Source: Rhizobium oryziradicis
GTDB lineage: Bacteria; Pseudomonadota; Alphaproteobacteria; Rhizobiales; Rhizobiaceae
Reading direction: 5' to 3'
Assembly (NCBI RefSeq): GCF_001939045.1
Contig: NZ_MKIM01000033.1
Coordinates: 62,001-126,000, forward strand
Length of the DNA: 64,000 nucleotides
The stretch's first letter is position 1; each line of letters begins with the position of its first letter. The translations under genes and the position numbers were made by a program. Below the pieces are notes generated by a model. It was not told the origin of the DNA. It searched no databases and worked only from the letters and a program-made list of their open reading frames with translations. Below, piece by piece: positions 35,861-45,788 of this stretch.

Positions 35861-37419
35861 TGGCCAGCCGTGCGTTTGGATTGCGATTGCAGCAGAAGGG
35901 TGAGGGGCAGGGATAAAACCACCATCATCACCGCATGCGGCGCTGCCGCCACATAGTCTATCTCACTGGTGAGCGACCAGAATTTTGTTGCCAATGTTTC
36001 CACGCCATTGGGTGCAAGCATCAGTGTCGCGGTCAGTTCATTGGTAATGCCCATGGCCACAAGCGCAATACTGGCCGCAGCACCTGGGGCTGCCAGCCGC
36101 ATGGTGGTGAGCCAAACGGCCATGGTCGGGCTTTTGCCAAGGCTCATGGCGGCGCGCTCCAGCTCAATCGGAGCTTGGGCAACGCTGGCCCGCAGGCCAA
36201 CCATGGCGCGGGGCAAAAACAGCAGAATATAGGCGATAATCAGGGTGGCAAAGGTTTGATAGAGCGGCAAAAAAAGCCGCACGGTAATGGTGACCAGCGA
36301 TAGGGCGACGACAACACCCGGCAGCGAGCCGACATAGTAATGGCAAGCTTCCAGAATGCGCTGAAAACGGCTTGGTGCGCGCACCGACAACCACGCCATC
36401 GGCGTTGCTGTCACCATGGCCAGAACGCCCCCAGCCAGAGCCAGCACAATGGTCTGGATGAAGGCATTGCCAACGGTGTCCATCCGCCAAATACTTGCAC
36501 CACCGATATAAAGCCAGCGAAGCAGTGTATAGGCAGGCACACCCAGAGCTAGGATGGCAACAATGGCGGGAAGCAGCAATGCCGGTATGAGGTAGACGCC
36601 AAGTGCGCGGCGCTGGACGGGCCTGATCGAGCCTGAGCCGACACGGGCATAACGCTCCTTGCCGCGTAAAAGGCTATCGAGGCCCAGCAGTAGAATGCAG
36701 CACAGCACCAAAACGCCGCTCAGCATATTGGAGGCCGCGCTGTTATAGGCGGATTGAAATTGATCAACGATGGCCGTTGCAAAGGTATCGAAGCGGATCA
36801 TGACAAACAGACCGTATTCCGACAGCAAATGCAGCGCTACCAACAAGCCGCCCGCAAAAATAGCCAGACGCAATTGTGGCAAAACCACCCGAAAAAATAC
36901 CCGCCAAGGCCCAAGCCCCAAAGATGCCGCGGCGTCTTCTATGGACGGGTCCAACCGCCGCAAGGTGGCTGCAACGGGCAGGTAGATAAACGGAAAATAG
37001 GCAATAACCGAGATGAAAACAGCGCTCCACAGCCCATGCATGCCGGGTGCAACGCCAATCCATGCGTAGCTGTGCACAAAGGCTGGCACGGCCAGCGGCG
37101 TGACCATCAACCACGACCATAGATTGGGAAAGGGAAGGTGTGTGCGCTCAATAAGCCATGCCAGAGCAACGGAAAGTGTGACGGTGATGGGCAGGGTTGT
37201 GGCTTCCAACAACACCGTATTGATCAGCAACTCGCCAACACGGCCACGAAAAACCAGCTCAACCACGGTTTTCCAGCCGACGTCTATGGTGACCCAGACA
37301 ATAAACCCGAGCGGGACGAGACTGACGAGGGCGACGATGCTGGCAATGGCAAGAAGACCGACATGCGATGTGGACCTGCGGAAGGCAAAACGCCTGCCAC
37401 CCGGAACCAATGCCTGCAT
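35857..37419 (-). CDS. fbpB: Ferric iron ABC transporter permease (FbpB-like, fused)
   Basis: 520 residues with about twelve membrane helices in two homologous halves, the fused permease typical of bacterial Fe(III) importers. Contact loops are EDAASLGLGPWRVFFRVVLPQ in the first half and ERAAMSLGKSPTMAVWLTTM in the second. The ATG at 37419 with AGG nine bases upstream is preferred; a TTG at 37452 would add eleven residues. Confidence 0.88.
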   Translation of the reverse strand: MQALVPGGRRFAFRRSTSHVGLLAIASIVALVSLVPLGFIVWVTIDVGWKTVVELVFRGRVGELLINTVLLEATTLPITVTLSVALAWLIERTHLPFPNLWSWLMVTPLAVPAFVHSYAWIGVAPGMHGLWSAVFISVIAYFPFIYLPVAATLRRLDPSIEDAAASLGLGPWRVFFRVVLPQLRLAIFAGGLLVALHLLSEYGLFVMIRFDTFATAIVDQFQSAYNSAASNMLSGVLVLCCILLLGLDSLLRGKERYARVGSGSIRPVQRRALGVYLIPALLLPAIVAILALGVPAYTLLRWLYIGGASIWRMDTVGNAFIQTIVLALAGGVLAMVTATPMAWLSVRAPSRFQRILEACHYYVGSLPGVVVALSLVTITVRLFLPLYQTFATLIIAYILLFLPRAMVGLRASVAQAPIELERAAMSLGKSPTMAVWLTTMRLAAPGAAASIALVAMGITNELTATLMLAPNGVETLATKFWSLTSEIDYVAAAPHAVMMVVLSLPLTLLLQSQSKRTAGQ

Positions 37420-37494
37420 AGTATGTGCCTGTCGTCTGTTATCTTGCAGCAAGATTGCCTGATCACTCTTGGTTCTCTGCGCTCAAATCGCGCA

Positions 37495-37534
37495 GATAAA
37501 AAACGATGCAATCGCTTTTTTCAAAGCGATTGCA
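37495..37534 (-). terminator. Intra-operon terminator or attenuator between fbpA and fbpB
   Basis: A 12-bp stem (TGCAATCGCTTT, 37507-37518, with 37523-37534) and, on the minus strand, a following T-run at 37502-37497. It lies between the binding-protein and permease genes and probably lets only part of the transcripts continue into the permease. Confidence 0.65.
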
Positions 37535-37605
37535 GATGTCTGGCCTAAGCCTTTCTTGAGCAAAAGACAATAGTTTCAGACGTCACCAACAGGTGACGCA
37601 GAGCA

Positions 37606-38628
37606 TTACAAAATGCCGGCTGCCGTCATCATTTCTGTCACTTTTTGGTTGTTCAGCTTGGAAGGCTCAACCTTTGGCGCATCAAGATCCTTGAGGGGAA
37701 CCAGCTTAGGATTGGATTCTGCGCCTTTGGCGACAGCATATTCAAACGAGGTGCCGTTTTTGAGAATGGCCTGACCGTTTTTGCTGGTCAGGAACTTCAA
37801 GAACGCCTGCGCATCCTTCATGTGCTGGGTGGATTTGATGATCCCGGCACCCGATGTGCTCACAAACGCACCTGGGTCCTGATGCTTGAAATAATGCAAG
37901 GCAACATTCTTGCTGTTTTCGCCGGTCTTGGCCTGATCACCAAACCAGTAGTAATGATAGATCACCGCGCCTTCAACTTCGCCAGCATTCACGGCCTTCA
38001 TGGCTACGCTGTTGCCTTTGTAGAACGTGGCATTTTCTTTGAGAGCCTTCAGCCACTTGGCTGTTGCTTCTTCACCCTTCAACTCCAGAAGAGCGCTGAC
38101 AATGGCCTGAAAATCCGCACCGGAAGGTGATGCTGCCCAACGGCCTTTCCAAGCTGGATCGGCCAGATCCAGCAGCGACTTTGGCAGCTTGTCGGCACTC
38201 AGCTTGTTTTTGTCGTAGGCAAAAACGGTTGAGCGGGCCGCAATACCAACCCAGTGGCCGTTGGTTGGACGGAACTCGGCAGGCACTTGCTCAAGCGTGT
38301 CCTTGTCGACCGGGGCAAACAGGCCAGCGTTGTCAACCAAGGCCATGGCCGGAGAATTTTCAGTCAAGAACACGTCGGCCGGGGAGGCGACACCTTCCTG
38401 CACCAATTGATTGGCAAACTGCATATCGCTGCCCTGACGGACTGTCACTTTAATGCCGGTGGCCTTGGTGAAGGCATCGATCCATTCACGCCCCAAGCTT
38501 TCGTGCTGCGCGTTATAGACAACGATCCCTTCGCCGTCGGCGGCAACGGCATAGGAAGCAGGGCCTGTGGCCAAAAGCGTGGCGAAAACAGCAAGGGCCT
38601 TTGCCCCACGAATGCGAGAGGTTTTCAA
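37606..38628 (-). CDS. fbpA: Ferric iron ABC transporter substrate-binding protein (FbpA-like)
   Basis: 340 residues. Signal peptide of about 29 residues (cleavage after YAVA), then GIVVYNAQHESLG, the FbpA-type N-terminus. Adjacent tyrosines in IYHYYWFGDQ near residue 220 correspond to the iron-binding pair of ferric-binding proteins. The start codon is TTG, supported by AGGAGA six bases upstream. An IRO-box-like palindrome sits 50 bases upstream of the gene. Confidence 0.88.
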   Translation of the reverse strand: MKTSRIRGAKALAVFATLLATGPASYAVAADGEGIVVYNAQHESLGREWIDAFTKATGIKVTVRQGSDMQFANQLVQEGVASPADVFLTENSPAMALVDNAGLFAPVDKDTLEQVPAEFRPTNGHWVGIAARSTVFAYDKNKLSADKLPKSLLDLADPAWKGRWAASPSGADFQAIVSALLELKGEEATAKWLKALKENATFYKGNSVAMKAVNAGEVEGAVIYHYYWFGDQAKTGENSKNVALHYFKHQDPGAFVSTSGAGIIKSTQHMKDAQAFLKFLTSKNGQAILKNGTSFEYAVAKGAESNPKLVPLKDLDAPKVEPSKLNNQKVTEMMTAAGIL

Positions 38629-38677
38629 GTTTGTCTCCTGTGAAAGCTACTTGGTCTGTGCATTCGATTAGATAAGC

Positions 38678-38692
38678 TGACTTAAGAAGTCA
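38678..38692. promoter_or_regulatory. IRO-box-like palindrome upstream of fbpA
   Basis: TGACTTAAGAAGTCA matches TGA-N9-TCA with full dyad symmetry. This is the form of the iron-responsive operator bound by RirA in rhizobia, and it lies 50 bases before an iron-importer gene. Confidence 0.6.
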
Positions 38693-38763
38693 AGTTCTAT
38701 GCGCAAGATACACGGAGACGTTAAGCAGAGTGACAATATTCTAAAGAATACATTTGGAATATG

Positions 38764-40941
38764 TCACGGCTGGTTTGCAACCGGCATAGGTATTGCGGCC
38801 GCGCCATCTGTAAGGGTGCCGCTGCCATTGCGCACAACAACGGCGTTTGACGCAAGATTGAGGCCCGCCTGCTTGAAGGCGCTCAACAGCCTGCGAATGC
38901 CCTCGCGCTTGATAATGCTAGGATTTCCGGGGCGAGACGTGAATTTGAAACGAATGACCATCGAGTTTTCGGTCACCTCTTGAATACCCTGCATTTTCAG
39001 TGGCACGAGGAATTCGTGGCCAAATTCCGGATCTTCCAGCATGGCCAACCCCACTTTTTTCGCCGTTCGGCGGATGGTGTCCAACTCGGTATCGCGGTCA
39101 AAGCGCAGCTCGAATTTAATCGTGCCCCAATCGCGGCTGAAATTGGTCACTGCAGCAATTTGACCGAAGGGGATGGTATGAATTGGGCCGTTCTGGTGGC
39201 GAAGCCGGATGGATCGCAGCGAGATTTGCTCGACGGTACCCTTCAATTTTCCGGTATCGATGTATTCACCAATGCGGAAAGCATCTTCGGCGAGAAAGAA
39301 GATGCCGGAGACCACGTCTTTCACCAGTGTTTGCGAGCCAAAGGATAAGGCCAGACCCAAAACGCCAAAGCCTGCCAGAAGCGGTGCGACATCAACACCC
39401 AGGGATGACAATGTCACCAGCAGGGCAATGGAAACCACAGCGCCCAACACCAGATTGCGCACCACGGGCAGCACTGTGGAAAGCCGGCTTGTTGTCTTAT
39501 GTGCGCTGTCATCATGGCCCGGCAATGCCACGCCCTTTTCCGGTGAGACCGCTTCAAAATATTTCCAGAAGAAGCTGCATGTAAACCAGCTACAGACAGC
39601 CGCAAAACCAAATTGCTGAAGATGGATCAACCAGGTGGATGTTGAGATGCCTGCGCCATCCAGCAGAGGCCGCCACATGAGGAGGGTAAACTGGATGCCG
39701 AAAATCCAGCATGCCCCGGCAAAGGGAATGCGCAAGGCCCACAGCAGCACCGAGGGAAATCCCGGCCCGGATATGGCTTCCCGTTTGTTGCCGAGCAGGC
39801 GAAACAGCGCTGAAAGGCCGCGCCCCAAAATGGGCATGAGCACGAACAACACCTGACTTGCCCCCGCCACCCGCGACCAGGTGGCGTTTTGCGCGGTTCC
39901 CGCAACCAGAAAGCCGAGCAACCAAATGAAGATGGCAGAAAGCGCGTAGAAATAGACGGTTGCCTTGCCGACGGCCCGCGACAGGCCATTGGCATCGCGG
40001 CCGGAAAATGCAGCGGCTATGTCGTTACGCCCGACAATGACCCAGGTGAGTTTGTAAATGGTGAGGATGGTGGAGCTTAAAAACAGCCAGCCATCGGTGG
40101 CCATCGGGTCCAGCCCACGGGTATCTGCCAGTCTGAGGGTGGCGGCAATGATGCCGGAAAGGGCACCAAAGCCGATGGTCATTCCAAGATGCCAGCGGGG
40201 ATTGGCGATGTCCAGCAACGGTCCTGATGATCCATTGTGGTAAAACAACAGGCGACCTGCGGCCGCAAATGCGGCGGTCAGCGATACTGTTTGGATGATA
40301 CCGCTGGCAACTTCACGCGCAAAGGAGCCCGATGCCAGTGACATATGCACGCTGCTTCGGGTGATGGCCAAAAATAAAACCAGCGCGCACAGATCGCCAA
40401 ACAGCCGAAGCGCTGCTGTCCACGCCTTGGCCAATGGTTCGCGATCCGATTTTAATTCTGGTGAAAGCCGCGTGAAGATGAACAGAAAAACCAATGCTGC
40501 CGCTAACCCGGAGAAGATAGCGATGGCAACGGTGTCGCTGACATCCTTCATGCCTGAATCTTCTTCGGAGAGCGAAATCCAGCTGTTGTGAAAGGCGGTA
40601 GGCAGACCGTATAGCCCGGTCAGCGCGATATCGCCGCCGCGAACCAGGGTTGCCAGGATTGTGCTATAGGCCGACATCATCATATCGGCTTCCGCCGCCG
40701 CGGTGCTGGGTTGTGACGGGGTGGCAGCGGGTGCGTTTTTCCAGTCGACCTCAACAGGCTTTCCGAGGCTTTTGGCAGCATTCAACGCTTTTTCAATGTC
40801 GCTGCTGGTTTGACCCGGGCCGATATGGATGGTCACGGTTTCATCGGCTGCAAAGGAGTGCGATGGCAAACTGAGAGAAACGGCGATGAGCAAAAACAAA
40901 AAAACGAGACGTTGAAACGAGAACCGCATGTTGCCGTTCAT
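38764..40941 (-). CDS. Large MscS-family mechanosensitive channel
   Basis: 725 residues. A signal peptide (cleavage after SFA near residue 31) and a periplasmic segment precede about ten membrane helices. The C-terminal third holds the MscS core: the pore helix region GFGVLGLALSFGSQTLVKDVVSGIFFLAED and the beta domain FRIGEYIDTGKLKGTVEQISL, shown here only as landmarks. It should open on membrane tension during osmotic downshift. The start at 40941 gives a proper signal peptide; the open frame continues to 41115 without one. Related in layout to YbiO-type channels. Confidence 0.88.
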   Translation of the reverse strand: MNGNMRFSFQRLVFLFLLIAVSLSLPSHSFAADETVTIHIGPGQTSSDIEKALNAAKSLGKPVEVDWKNAPAATPSQPSTAAAEADMMMSAYSTILATLVRGGDIALTGLYGLPTAFHNSWISLSEEDSGMKDVSDTVAIAIFSGLAAALVFLFIFTRLSPELKSDREPLAKAWTAALRLFGDLCALVLFLAITRSSVHMSLASGSFAREVASGIIQTVSLTAAFAAAGRLLFYHNGSSGPLLDIANPRWHLGMTIGFGALSGIIAATLRLADTRGLDPMATDGWLFLSSTILTIYKLTWVIVGRNDIAAAFSGRDANGLSRAVGKATVYFYALSAIFIWLLGFLVAGTAQNATWSRVAGASQVLFVLMPILGRGLSALFRLLGNKREAISGPGFPSVLLWALRIPFAGACWIFGIQFTLLMWRPLLDGAGISTSTWLIHLQQFGFAAVCSWFTCSFFWKYFEAVSPEKGVALPGHDDSAHKTTSRLSTVLPVVRNLVLGAVVSIALLVTLSSLGVDVAPLLAGFGVLGLALSFGSQTLVKDVVSGIFFLAEDAFRIGEYIDTGKLKGTVEQISLRSIRLRHQNGPIHTIPFGQIAAVTNFSRDWGTIKFELRFDRDTELDTIRRTAKKVGLAMLEDPEFGHEFLVPLKMQGIQEVTENSMVIRFKFTSRPGNPSIIKREGIRRLLSAFKQAGLNLASNAVVVRNGSGTLTDGAAAIPMPVANQP

Positions 40942-41097
40942 AGGGGTGTGTCTCCAGCCATCGCCATTCTGATCCACGCCACCCGTGGCTCGGGGGCTGT
41001 GCCCAGAGACTACCTCGAAAAAGGTAGATTTTTGATAAATGACTGTGGCGAATTTGGCACGGTTGCCCACTACCTTGATTTTCAGCAAAAAACCGTC

Positions 41098-41126
41098 TTG
41101 GCATCCATTTTTCAACCGTCTACACT
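41098..41126 (+). promoter_or_regulatory. Sigma-70-like promoter
   Basis: TTGGCA at 41098-41103, a 17-base spacer and TACACT at 41121-41126, directed toward the small reading frame at 41163 and the ABC exporter. Confidence 0.55.
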
Positions 41127-41162
41127 TTTTGCATTATCAACGCGCTCAAAGGGAGGTTTATG

Positions 41163-41249
41163 ATGGCATATTTTTCAAAATCTCCCGTGGCATCAGCCAA
41201 TATCGCGACCGGCGTCCGATTTGGCTCTATCCCGGATGCCGCTGCATAG
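41163..41249 (+). CDS. Short open reading frame, possible leader peptide (28 aa)
   Basis: A 28-codon frame beginning MAYFSKSPVAS and ending GSIPDAAA. GGGAGG at 41151-41156 is six bases before the ATG at 41163 (another ATG directly precedes it at 41160), and a good promoter lies 37 bases upstream. It is not recognised as a known family. It sits 140 bases before the ABC exporter and may be a leader peptide or an independent microprotein. Confidence 0.4.
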   Translation: MAYFSKSPVASANIATGVRFGSIPDAAA

Positions 41250-41388
41250 CAGCTCCTTTCGTTGATTGCTCAGCCGTTCGAGTTCTGGGCTTCTCATCTT
41301 TCAAATTCTAAATTCTGCCGTTGGCATCTCTTTGCGTACGGCTCTCTCCTTCTCTATTTCGTGAGGCCGGTGGTTGCCGGAATTTATT

Positions 41389-43200
41389 ATGCTGTTTGGA
41401 AAAAAATCCCGGAGGACCGGGGCATTTAGGGACGTTTTTCGTTTTTGTGGGGTTCATTGGCGGCGTCAGCCGGGCCGGGCTGCGTTTATGGTTTGCGCAG
41501 TCTTGCTCTCAACGCTTGCCGATGTTCTCACGCCGCTCTTTTCTGGTCGCCTGGTCGATGCCGTTGTCACCGGTCAGGCCAACGATGCGGTGACCTGGCA
41601 CAACGCCATGACCGCGTTTGGCTGGCTGATGGCGCTCTCGGTGGGGGCGGTCGTGCTGCGTCACGCAACCTTCACCACCATCATCCAGTTTACCCTGCGC
41701 AGTATGGCAGACATTGCGGGCGATGCGTTTTTCAGAATTCAGCGGTTTTCCAGCGATTGGCATGCCAATAGTTTTGCGGGCTCGACGGTGCGCAAGGCAA
41801 CGCGCGGCATGTGGGCGCTGGATTTGCTCAATGATACTGTTTTCGTGGCGCTGTTTCCGTCGGTGGTGATGCTGATAGGATCAACCGTGCTAATGGCGTG
41901 GCATTGGCCAATGATGGGCCTGCTGGTTGGGGTCGGGTCTTTGGTGTTTCTGGTGTTCACGGCCAGCATGGCCTTGGGCTACGTGGCCCCGATGGCAAGC
42001 CTCGCCAATAGCTGGGATACCCGTCTGGGCGGAGCGTTGGCTGATGCGGTGACCTGCAACGCTGTTGTGAAGGCCTTTGGGGCGGAATCGCGCGAAGATG
42101 AGCGGATTGCCCGCGTGGTGCGCAAATGGCAGGACCGCACACGGCGCACGTGGACGCGTGGAACCTTGAATGGTTCTTTGCAAGCCGCGTTGCTCACCGT
42201 GTTGCGCGGGAGCGTTCTGGGCCTTGCCCTGTGGCTTTGGGCCAGTGGCCGGGCCAGCGCAGGTGATATCACTTTTGTGCTGACGGCGTTCTTTATCTTG
42301 CAAGGTTACCTGCGTGAAGTGGGCATGCACATTCGTAACCTTCAAAGGTCGGTCAATGATATGGAGGAACTGGTGTGGCTGCATGATCAGCCTCTGGGTA
42401 TCGAAGATATGCCCGGTGCCAAACCGATCCGCATCACCGAAGGCCGGATTGAGTTTGACCGCGTGAATTTCCATTACGGCCGCCATTCCGCGCCGCTGTA
42501 TCGGGATTTTTCGGTCACGATCAAGCCGGGCGAGCGTGTGGGGCTGGTGGGTCATTCCGGCTCTGGCAAGACCACGTTTGTCAAGCTTATCCAGCGGTTG
42601 CATGATGTGAATGGTGGCATGATCCGCATTGATGGGCAGGATATCTCCCGCACCCAGCAGGCGGCATTGCGTCGGCAAATTGCCATTGTGCAGCAGGAGC
42701 CTATCCTGTTTCACCGCACCTTGGCCGAAAACATTGCCTATGCAAAACCGGGTGCCAGTGCACGCGAGATTGAAAATGCGGCTCGGCTTGCCAGCGCGCA
42801 TGGCTTTATTGAAGCCTTGCCGAAAGGCTATTCAACCATGGTTGGAGAGCGCGGCATCAAGCTTTCGGGCGGTGAGCGCCAGCGTATTGCCATTGCCCGG
42901 GCATTTTTGGCCGACGCACCTATTCTGATCCTGGACGAAGCAACATCAAGCCTTGATTCAGAATCGGAGATGCTGATTCAACAGGCCATGGAACGGCTGA
43001 TGCAGGGACGCACAACATTGGTTGTCGCTCACCGTCTGTCCACCGTGCGGGCCTTGGACCGTCTGCTGGTGTTCGAGCATGGCCGGATTGCGGAAGAGGG
43101 CACGCATGCAAGCCTGATCCGCATCAATGGCGGCATCTATCGCGGCTTGTTTGAGCGGCAGGCTCTTGAATTGACCAAGGGCCTGGTGATTGGCGAGTAA
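41389..43200 (+). CDS. ABC exporter, fused membrane and ATPase domains
   Basis: 603 residues. An N-terminal membrane domain of six helices (about 20-310) is followed by the ATPase: Walker A GHSGSGKTT near 387, the ABC signature LSGGERQRIAIARAF, Walker B ILILDEATSSLD and an H-loop His in VVAHRLST. The half-transporter architecture means it works as a homodimer, exporting a lipid, peptide or glycan that cannot be named. A TTG at 41374 could add five residues. Ends before a strong stem-loop shared with convergent secDF. Confidence 0.9.
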   Translation: MLFGKKSRRTGAFRDVFRFCGVHWRRQPGRAAFMVCAVLLSTLADVLTPLFSGRLVDAVVTGQANDAVTWHNAMTAFGWLMALSVGAVVLRHATFTTIIQFTLRSMADIAGDAFFRIQRFSSDWHANSFAGSTVRKATRGMWALDLLNDTVFVALFPSVVMLIGSTVLMAWHWPMMGLLVGVGSLVFLVFTASMALGYVAPMASLANSWDTRLGGALADAVTCNAVVKAFGAESREDERIARVVRKWQDRTRRTWTRGTLNGSLQAALLTVLRGSVLGLALWLWASGRASAGDITFVLTAFFILQGYLREVGMHIRNLQRSVNDMEELVWLHDQPLGIEDMPGAKPIRITEGRIEFDRVNFHYGRHSAPLYRDFSVTIKPGERVGLVGHSGSGKTTFVKLIQRLHDVNGGMIRIDGQDISRTQQAALRRQIAIVQQEPILFHRTLAENIAYAKPGASAREIENAARLASAHGFIEALPKGYSTMVGERGIKLSGGERQRIAIARAFLADAPILILDEATSSLDSESEMLIQQAMERLMQGRTTLVVAHRLSTVRALDRLLVFEHGRIAEEGTHASLIRINGGIYRGLFERQALELTKGLVIGE

Positions 43201-43232
43201 GAGGCTGGCGAATGGATGATCAGTGCAGTGAC

Positions 43233-43258
43233 CTGGCCGAGGCGACGTCCTCGGCCAG
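43233..43258. terminator. Stem-loop between convergent ABC exporter and secDF
   Basis: A perfect 10-bp stem CTGGCCGAGG / CCTCGGCCAG with a six-base loop. The T-runs are weak, so termination may be only partial. Confidence 0.6.
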
Positions 43259-43271
43259 TTTGCGATGGTGA

Positions 43272-45788
43272 TTATGAGGCTTGTTTTGCCAGAGGTGCTT
43301 TTGCTGCCTTCCGGTGCTTTGTGCGCCAATCGCCCAAGAACAACAGGATGGGTGCTGCAATAAACACAGACGAGATTGCGGCCACCACAATGCCAAAGAC
43401 CATCGGTACGGCAAAGCTCGACACAGCACTTCCGCCCCAGATGGCCATGGGCAAGAGCGCCAGAAATGCCGTTGCAGAGGTGTAAATGCTGCGCGCCAAT
43501 GTTTCGTTGATGGAGAGATTGATCACATCGCGCAGCGGCATGGATTTATAGAGCCGCATATTTTCGCGCATGCGGTCATAAACCACCACTTTGTCATTGA
43601 CCGAATAGCCCACCAGCGTTAGCAGCGCCGCAATGGCCGTGAGGTTGAAATCCATGCCTGTCAGGGCAAAGAAGCCCAAGGTTTTGGTCACATCCAGCAC
43701 CAGCGTTGCAATAGCACCGACCGCAAACGGCCATTCAAACCGCACCCAGATGTAAGCCATCATGGCAAGGCTGGCCAGCACCACGGAGAGGAAACCGGCT
43801 GTCGCCAACTCACCACTCACTTTTGGACCAACAACCTCGGTTTTTTGCACATTGCTGGTTTTATCGATTACCACCAACTCGCTGCGGAGTTTCTCGACCG
43901 CTGCGGTCTGGGCTTCCTCGCCACCCGGCTGGCGCTCCACGCGCAGCAGGAAGTGCTTTGGATCGCCAAACTGTTGCAAGCCAACATCGCCAAAACCAAG
44001 GCTCTCCAGTCCCTTTCGGAAGGATGCAAGGTCGGCGGGATCTTGGGTGGAAACCTCCATCTGGATGCCGCCCTTGAAATCCACACCGTAGTTCAATCCG
44101 GGGGTGATGAAGAGCACAACAGAGGCCACCGACAAAACGGCGGATAGGCCAATGCCAATGAAGCGCGCATTCATGAAGGGTATTTTGGTGCCCTCAGGCA
44201 CCAGGTTCATGGAGAAAAGCGACTTTATCTCCAGCGTTTTCAACTTCATGCGGCCGACCAGCGCGATCATGGCAACCTTGACGATGGAAACCGCCGTGAA
44301 CATGGAAATAACAATGCCGAGGCCCATGGTGACAGCAAAACCGCGCACAGGACCAGAGCCGAACCAAAACAGCAAAACCGTGGCAATCAAGGCGGTAACA
44401 TTGCTGTCGATGATGGTGGAGTAAGCTCGGCTGAAACCGGCATCAAGAGCTGCCATGGCCGAGCGGCCTTTGCGGGTTTCTTCGCGGATACGCTCATTGA
44501 TCAAGACGTTGGCATCGACTGCAAGACCAATGCCAAGCACAATCCCCGCAATGCCGGGCAAGGTGAGGGTGGCCCCCAGCAAGGTCAATCCGGCAAAGGT
44601 GAGAATGACATTCAAGGCAAGCGCCAGATTGGCCAGCAGACCCCACGCACCGTAAAGCACAAACATGAAGGTGACGACCAGACCAAAGCCAATCAAACCG
44701 GTCATGATGCCAACCGAAATGGCGTCGGCACCAAGATCTGCCCCGACGGTTCTTTCCTCAACCACGGTGAGCTTGGCGGGAAGGGCACCGGCGCGCAACA
44801 GAGCGGCAAGGTCGTTGGCCGACTGCACCGTGAAATTGCCCGAAATCTGCCCCGCACCGCCGGTAATTGGCTCGTTGATCACCGGTGCGCTCAAGACTTT
44901 GTTGTCCAGCACAATGGCAAAGGGTTGCCCCACATTGGCGCGGGTGATTTCTGCAAATCGTTGTGCGCCGGTGGTATCGAAACGAAACGAAACAACAGGC
45001 TCATTGTTATTCTGGTTGAAGCTCACCCTTGCATCCGTCAGGTGATCGCCTGACAGGGCGGCGCGCGACAAAATCTGGAATTGCTGGCCTCTATCGTCTG
45101 AGAGCGTTTCGGTGCCCGCGGGCATCCGGCCATCAGGACCGGGATTGGCCATGAGATGAAAGCTCATCTTGGCTGTCGAGCCCAGCAGATCGCGCAACCG
45201 TTTTGGATCTTGAACGCCAGGAAGCTGCACCACAACACGGTCTGTGCCAGCGCGCTGAATTGTAGGCTCCGCAACACCCACTTGGTCTACACGTTTGCGA
45301 ATGATCTCGAGGCTTTGATCAACGGCTGCGGTAACACGGTCCGCCAGACCTGCATCGGTCAGTGCGACGATGATTTGCGAGCCAGCACCCGTCATGGCAA
45401 GGTCAGAGCTACCCGTGACGCCCACAGGCGTGGCGAGTTTTTGCAGCGCTGTTAGAGCTGCTTGCCTTTGGGTTTCATCACTCAGCGTGATGACCAGTTG
45501 TTTGTTATTTTGCCGCAAGGAGGTTACGGGTATTTTCGCCTCACTCAGTGTTTGTCGGGCATCCTGCATCAATGTTTGCAGACGTTCTTTCACAAGATCG
45601 GCTGAATCCACCTCCAGCACCAGATAGGAGCCGCCACGCAGGTCTAGTCCCAGAGAAACACGGTTGTGGGGTAGCCAGGATGGCATTTTATCGAGGGTGG
45701 ATTGTGGCAAAATATTCGGCAAAGCCGTCAAGAGGCCGAACATGATCACAAGGCTATAAATAGCCAAAAGCCAGCGTGGCGTTTTCAT
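43272..45788 (-). CDS. secDF: Protein translocase subunit SecDF (fused SecD-SecF)
   Basis: 838 residues. The SecD half starts with one helix, a large periplasmic domain (Q/R-rich, with DLRGGSYLVLEVD near residue 50 and AEPTIQRAGTDRVVVQLPG near 180) and five helices; the SecF half begins near residue 530 with NYGVDFKGGIQMEVS and six more helices. The proton-relay Asp occurs in GLAVDANVLINERIREE. It uses the proton gradient to pull exported proteins from SecYEG. SecD and SecF are separate in E. coli; the fusion is common in rhizobia. Confidence 0.95.
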   Translation of the reverse strand: MKTPRWLLAIYSLVIMFGLLTALPNILPQSTLDKMPSWLPHNRVSLGLDLRGGSYLVLEVDSADLVKERLQTLMQDARQTLSEAKIPVTSLRQNNKQLVITLSDETQRQAALTALQKLATPVGVTGSSDLAMTGAGSQIIVALTDAGLADRVTAAVDQSLEIIRKRVDQVGVAEPTIQRAGTDRVVVQLPGVQDPKRLRDLLGSTAKMSFHLMANPGPDGRMPAGTETLSDDRGQQFQILSRAALSGDHLTDARVSFNQNNNEPVVSFRFDTTGAQRFAEITRANVGQPFAIVLDNKVLSAPVINEPITGGAGQISGNFTVQSANDLAALLRAGALPAKLTVVEERTVGADLGADAISVGIMTGLIGFGLVVTFMFVLYGAWGLLANLALALNVILTFAGLTLLGATLTLPGIAGIVLGIGLAVDANVLINERIREETRKGRSAMAALDAGFSRAYSTIIDSNVTALIATVLLFWFGSGPVRGFAVTMGLGIVISMFTAVSIVKVAMIALVGRMKLKTLEIKSLFSMNLVPEGTKIPFMNARFIGIGLSAVLSVASVVLFITPGLNYGVDFKGGIQMEVSTQDPADLASFRKGLESLGFGDVGLQQFGDPKHFLLRVERQPGGEEAQTAAVEKLRSELVVIDKTSNVQKTEVVGPKVSGELATAGFLSVVLASLAMMAYIWVRFEWPFAVGAIATLVLDVTKTLGFFALTGMDFNLTAIAALLTLVGYSVNDKVVVYDRMRENMRLYKSMPLRDVINLSINETLARSIYTSATAFLALLPMAIWGGSAVSSFAVPMVFGIVVAAISSVFIAAPILLFLGDWRTKHRKAAKAPLAKQAS

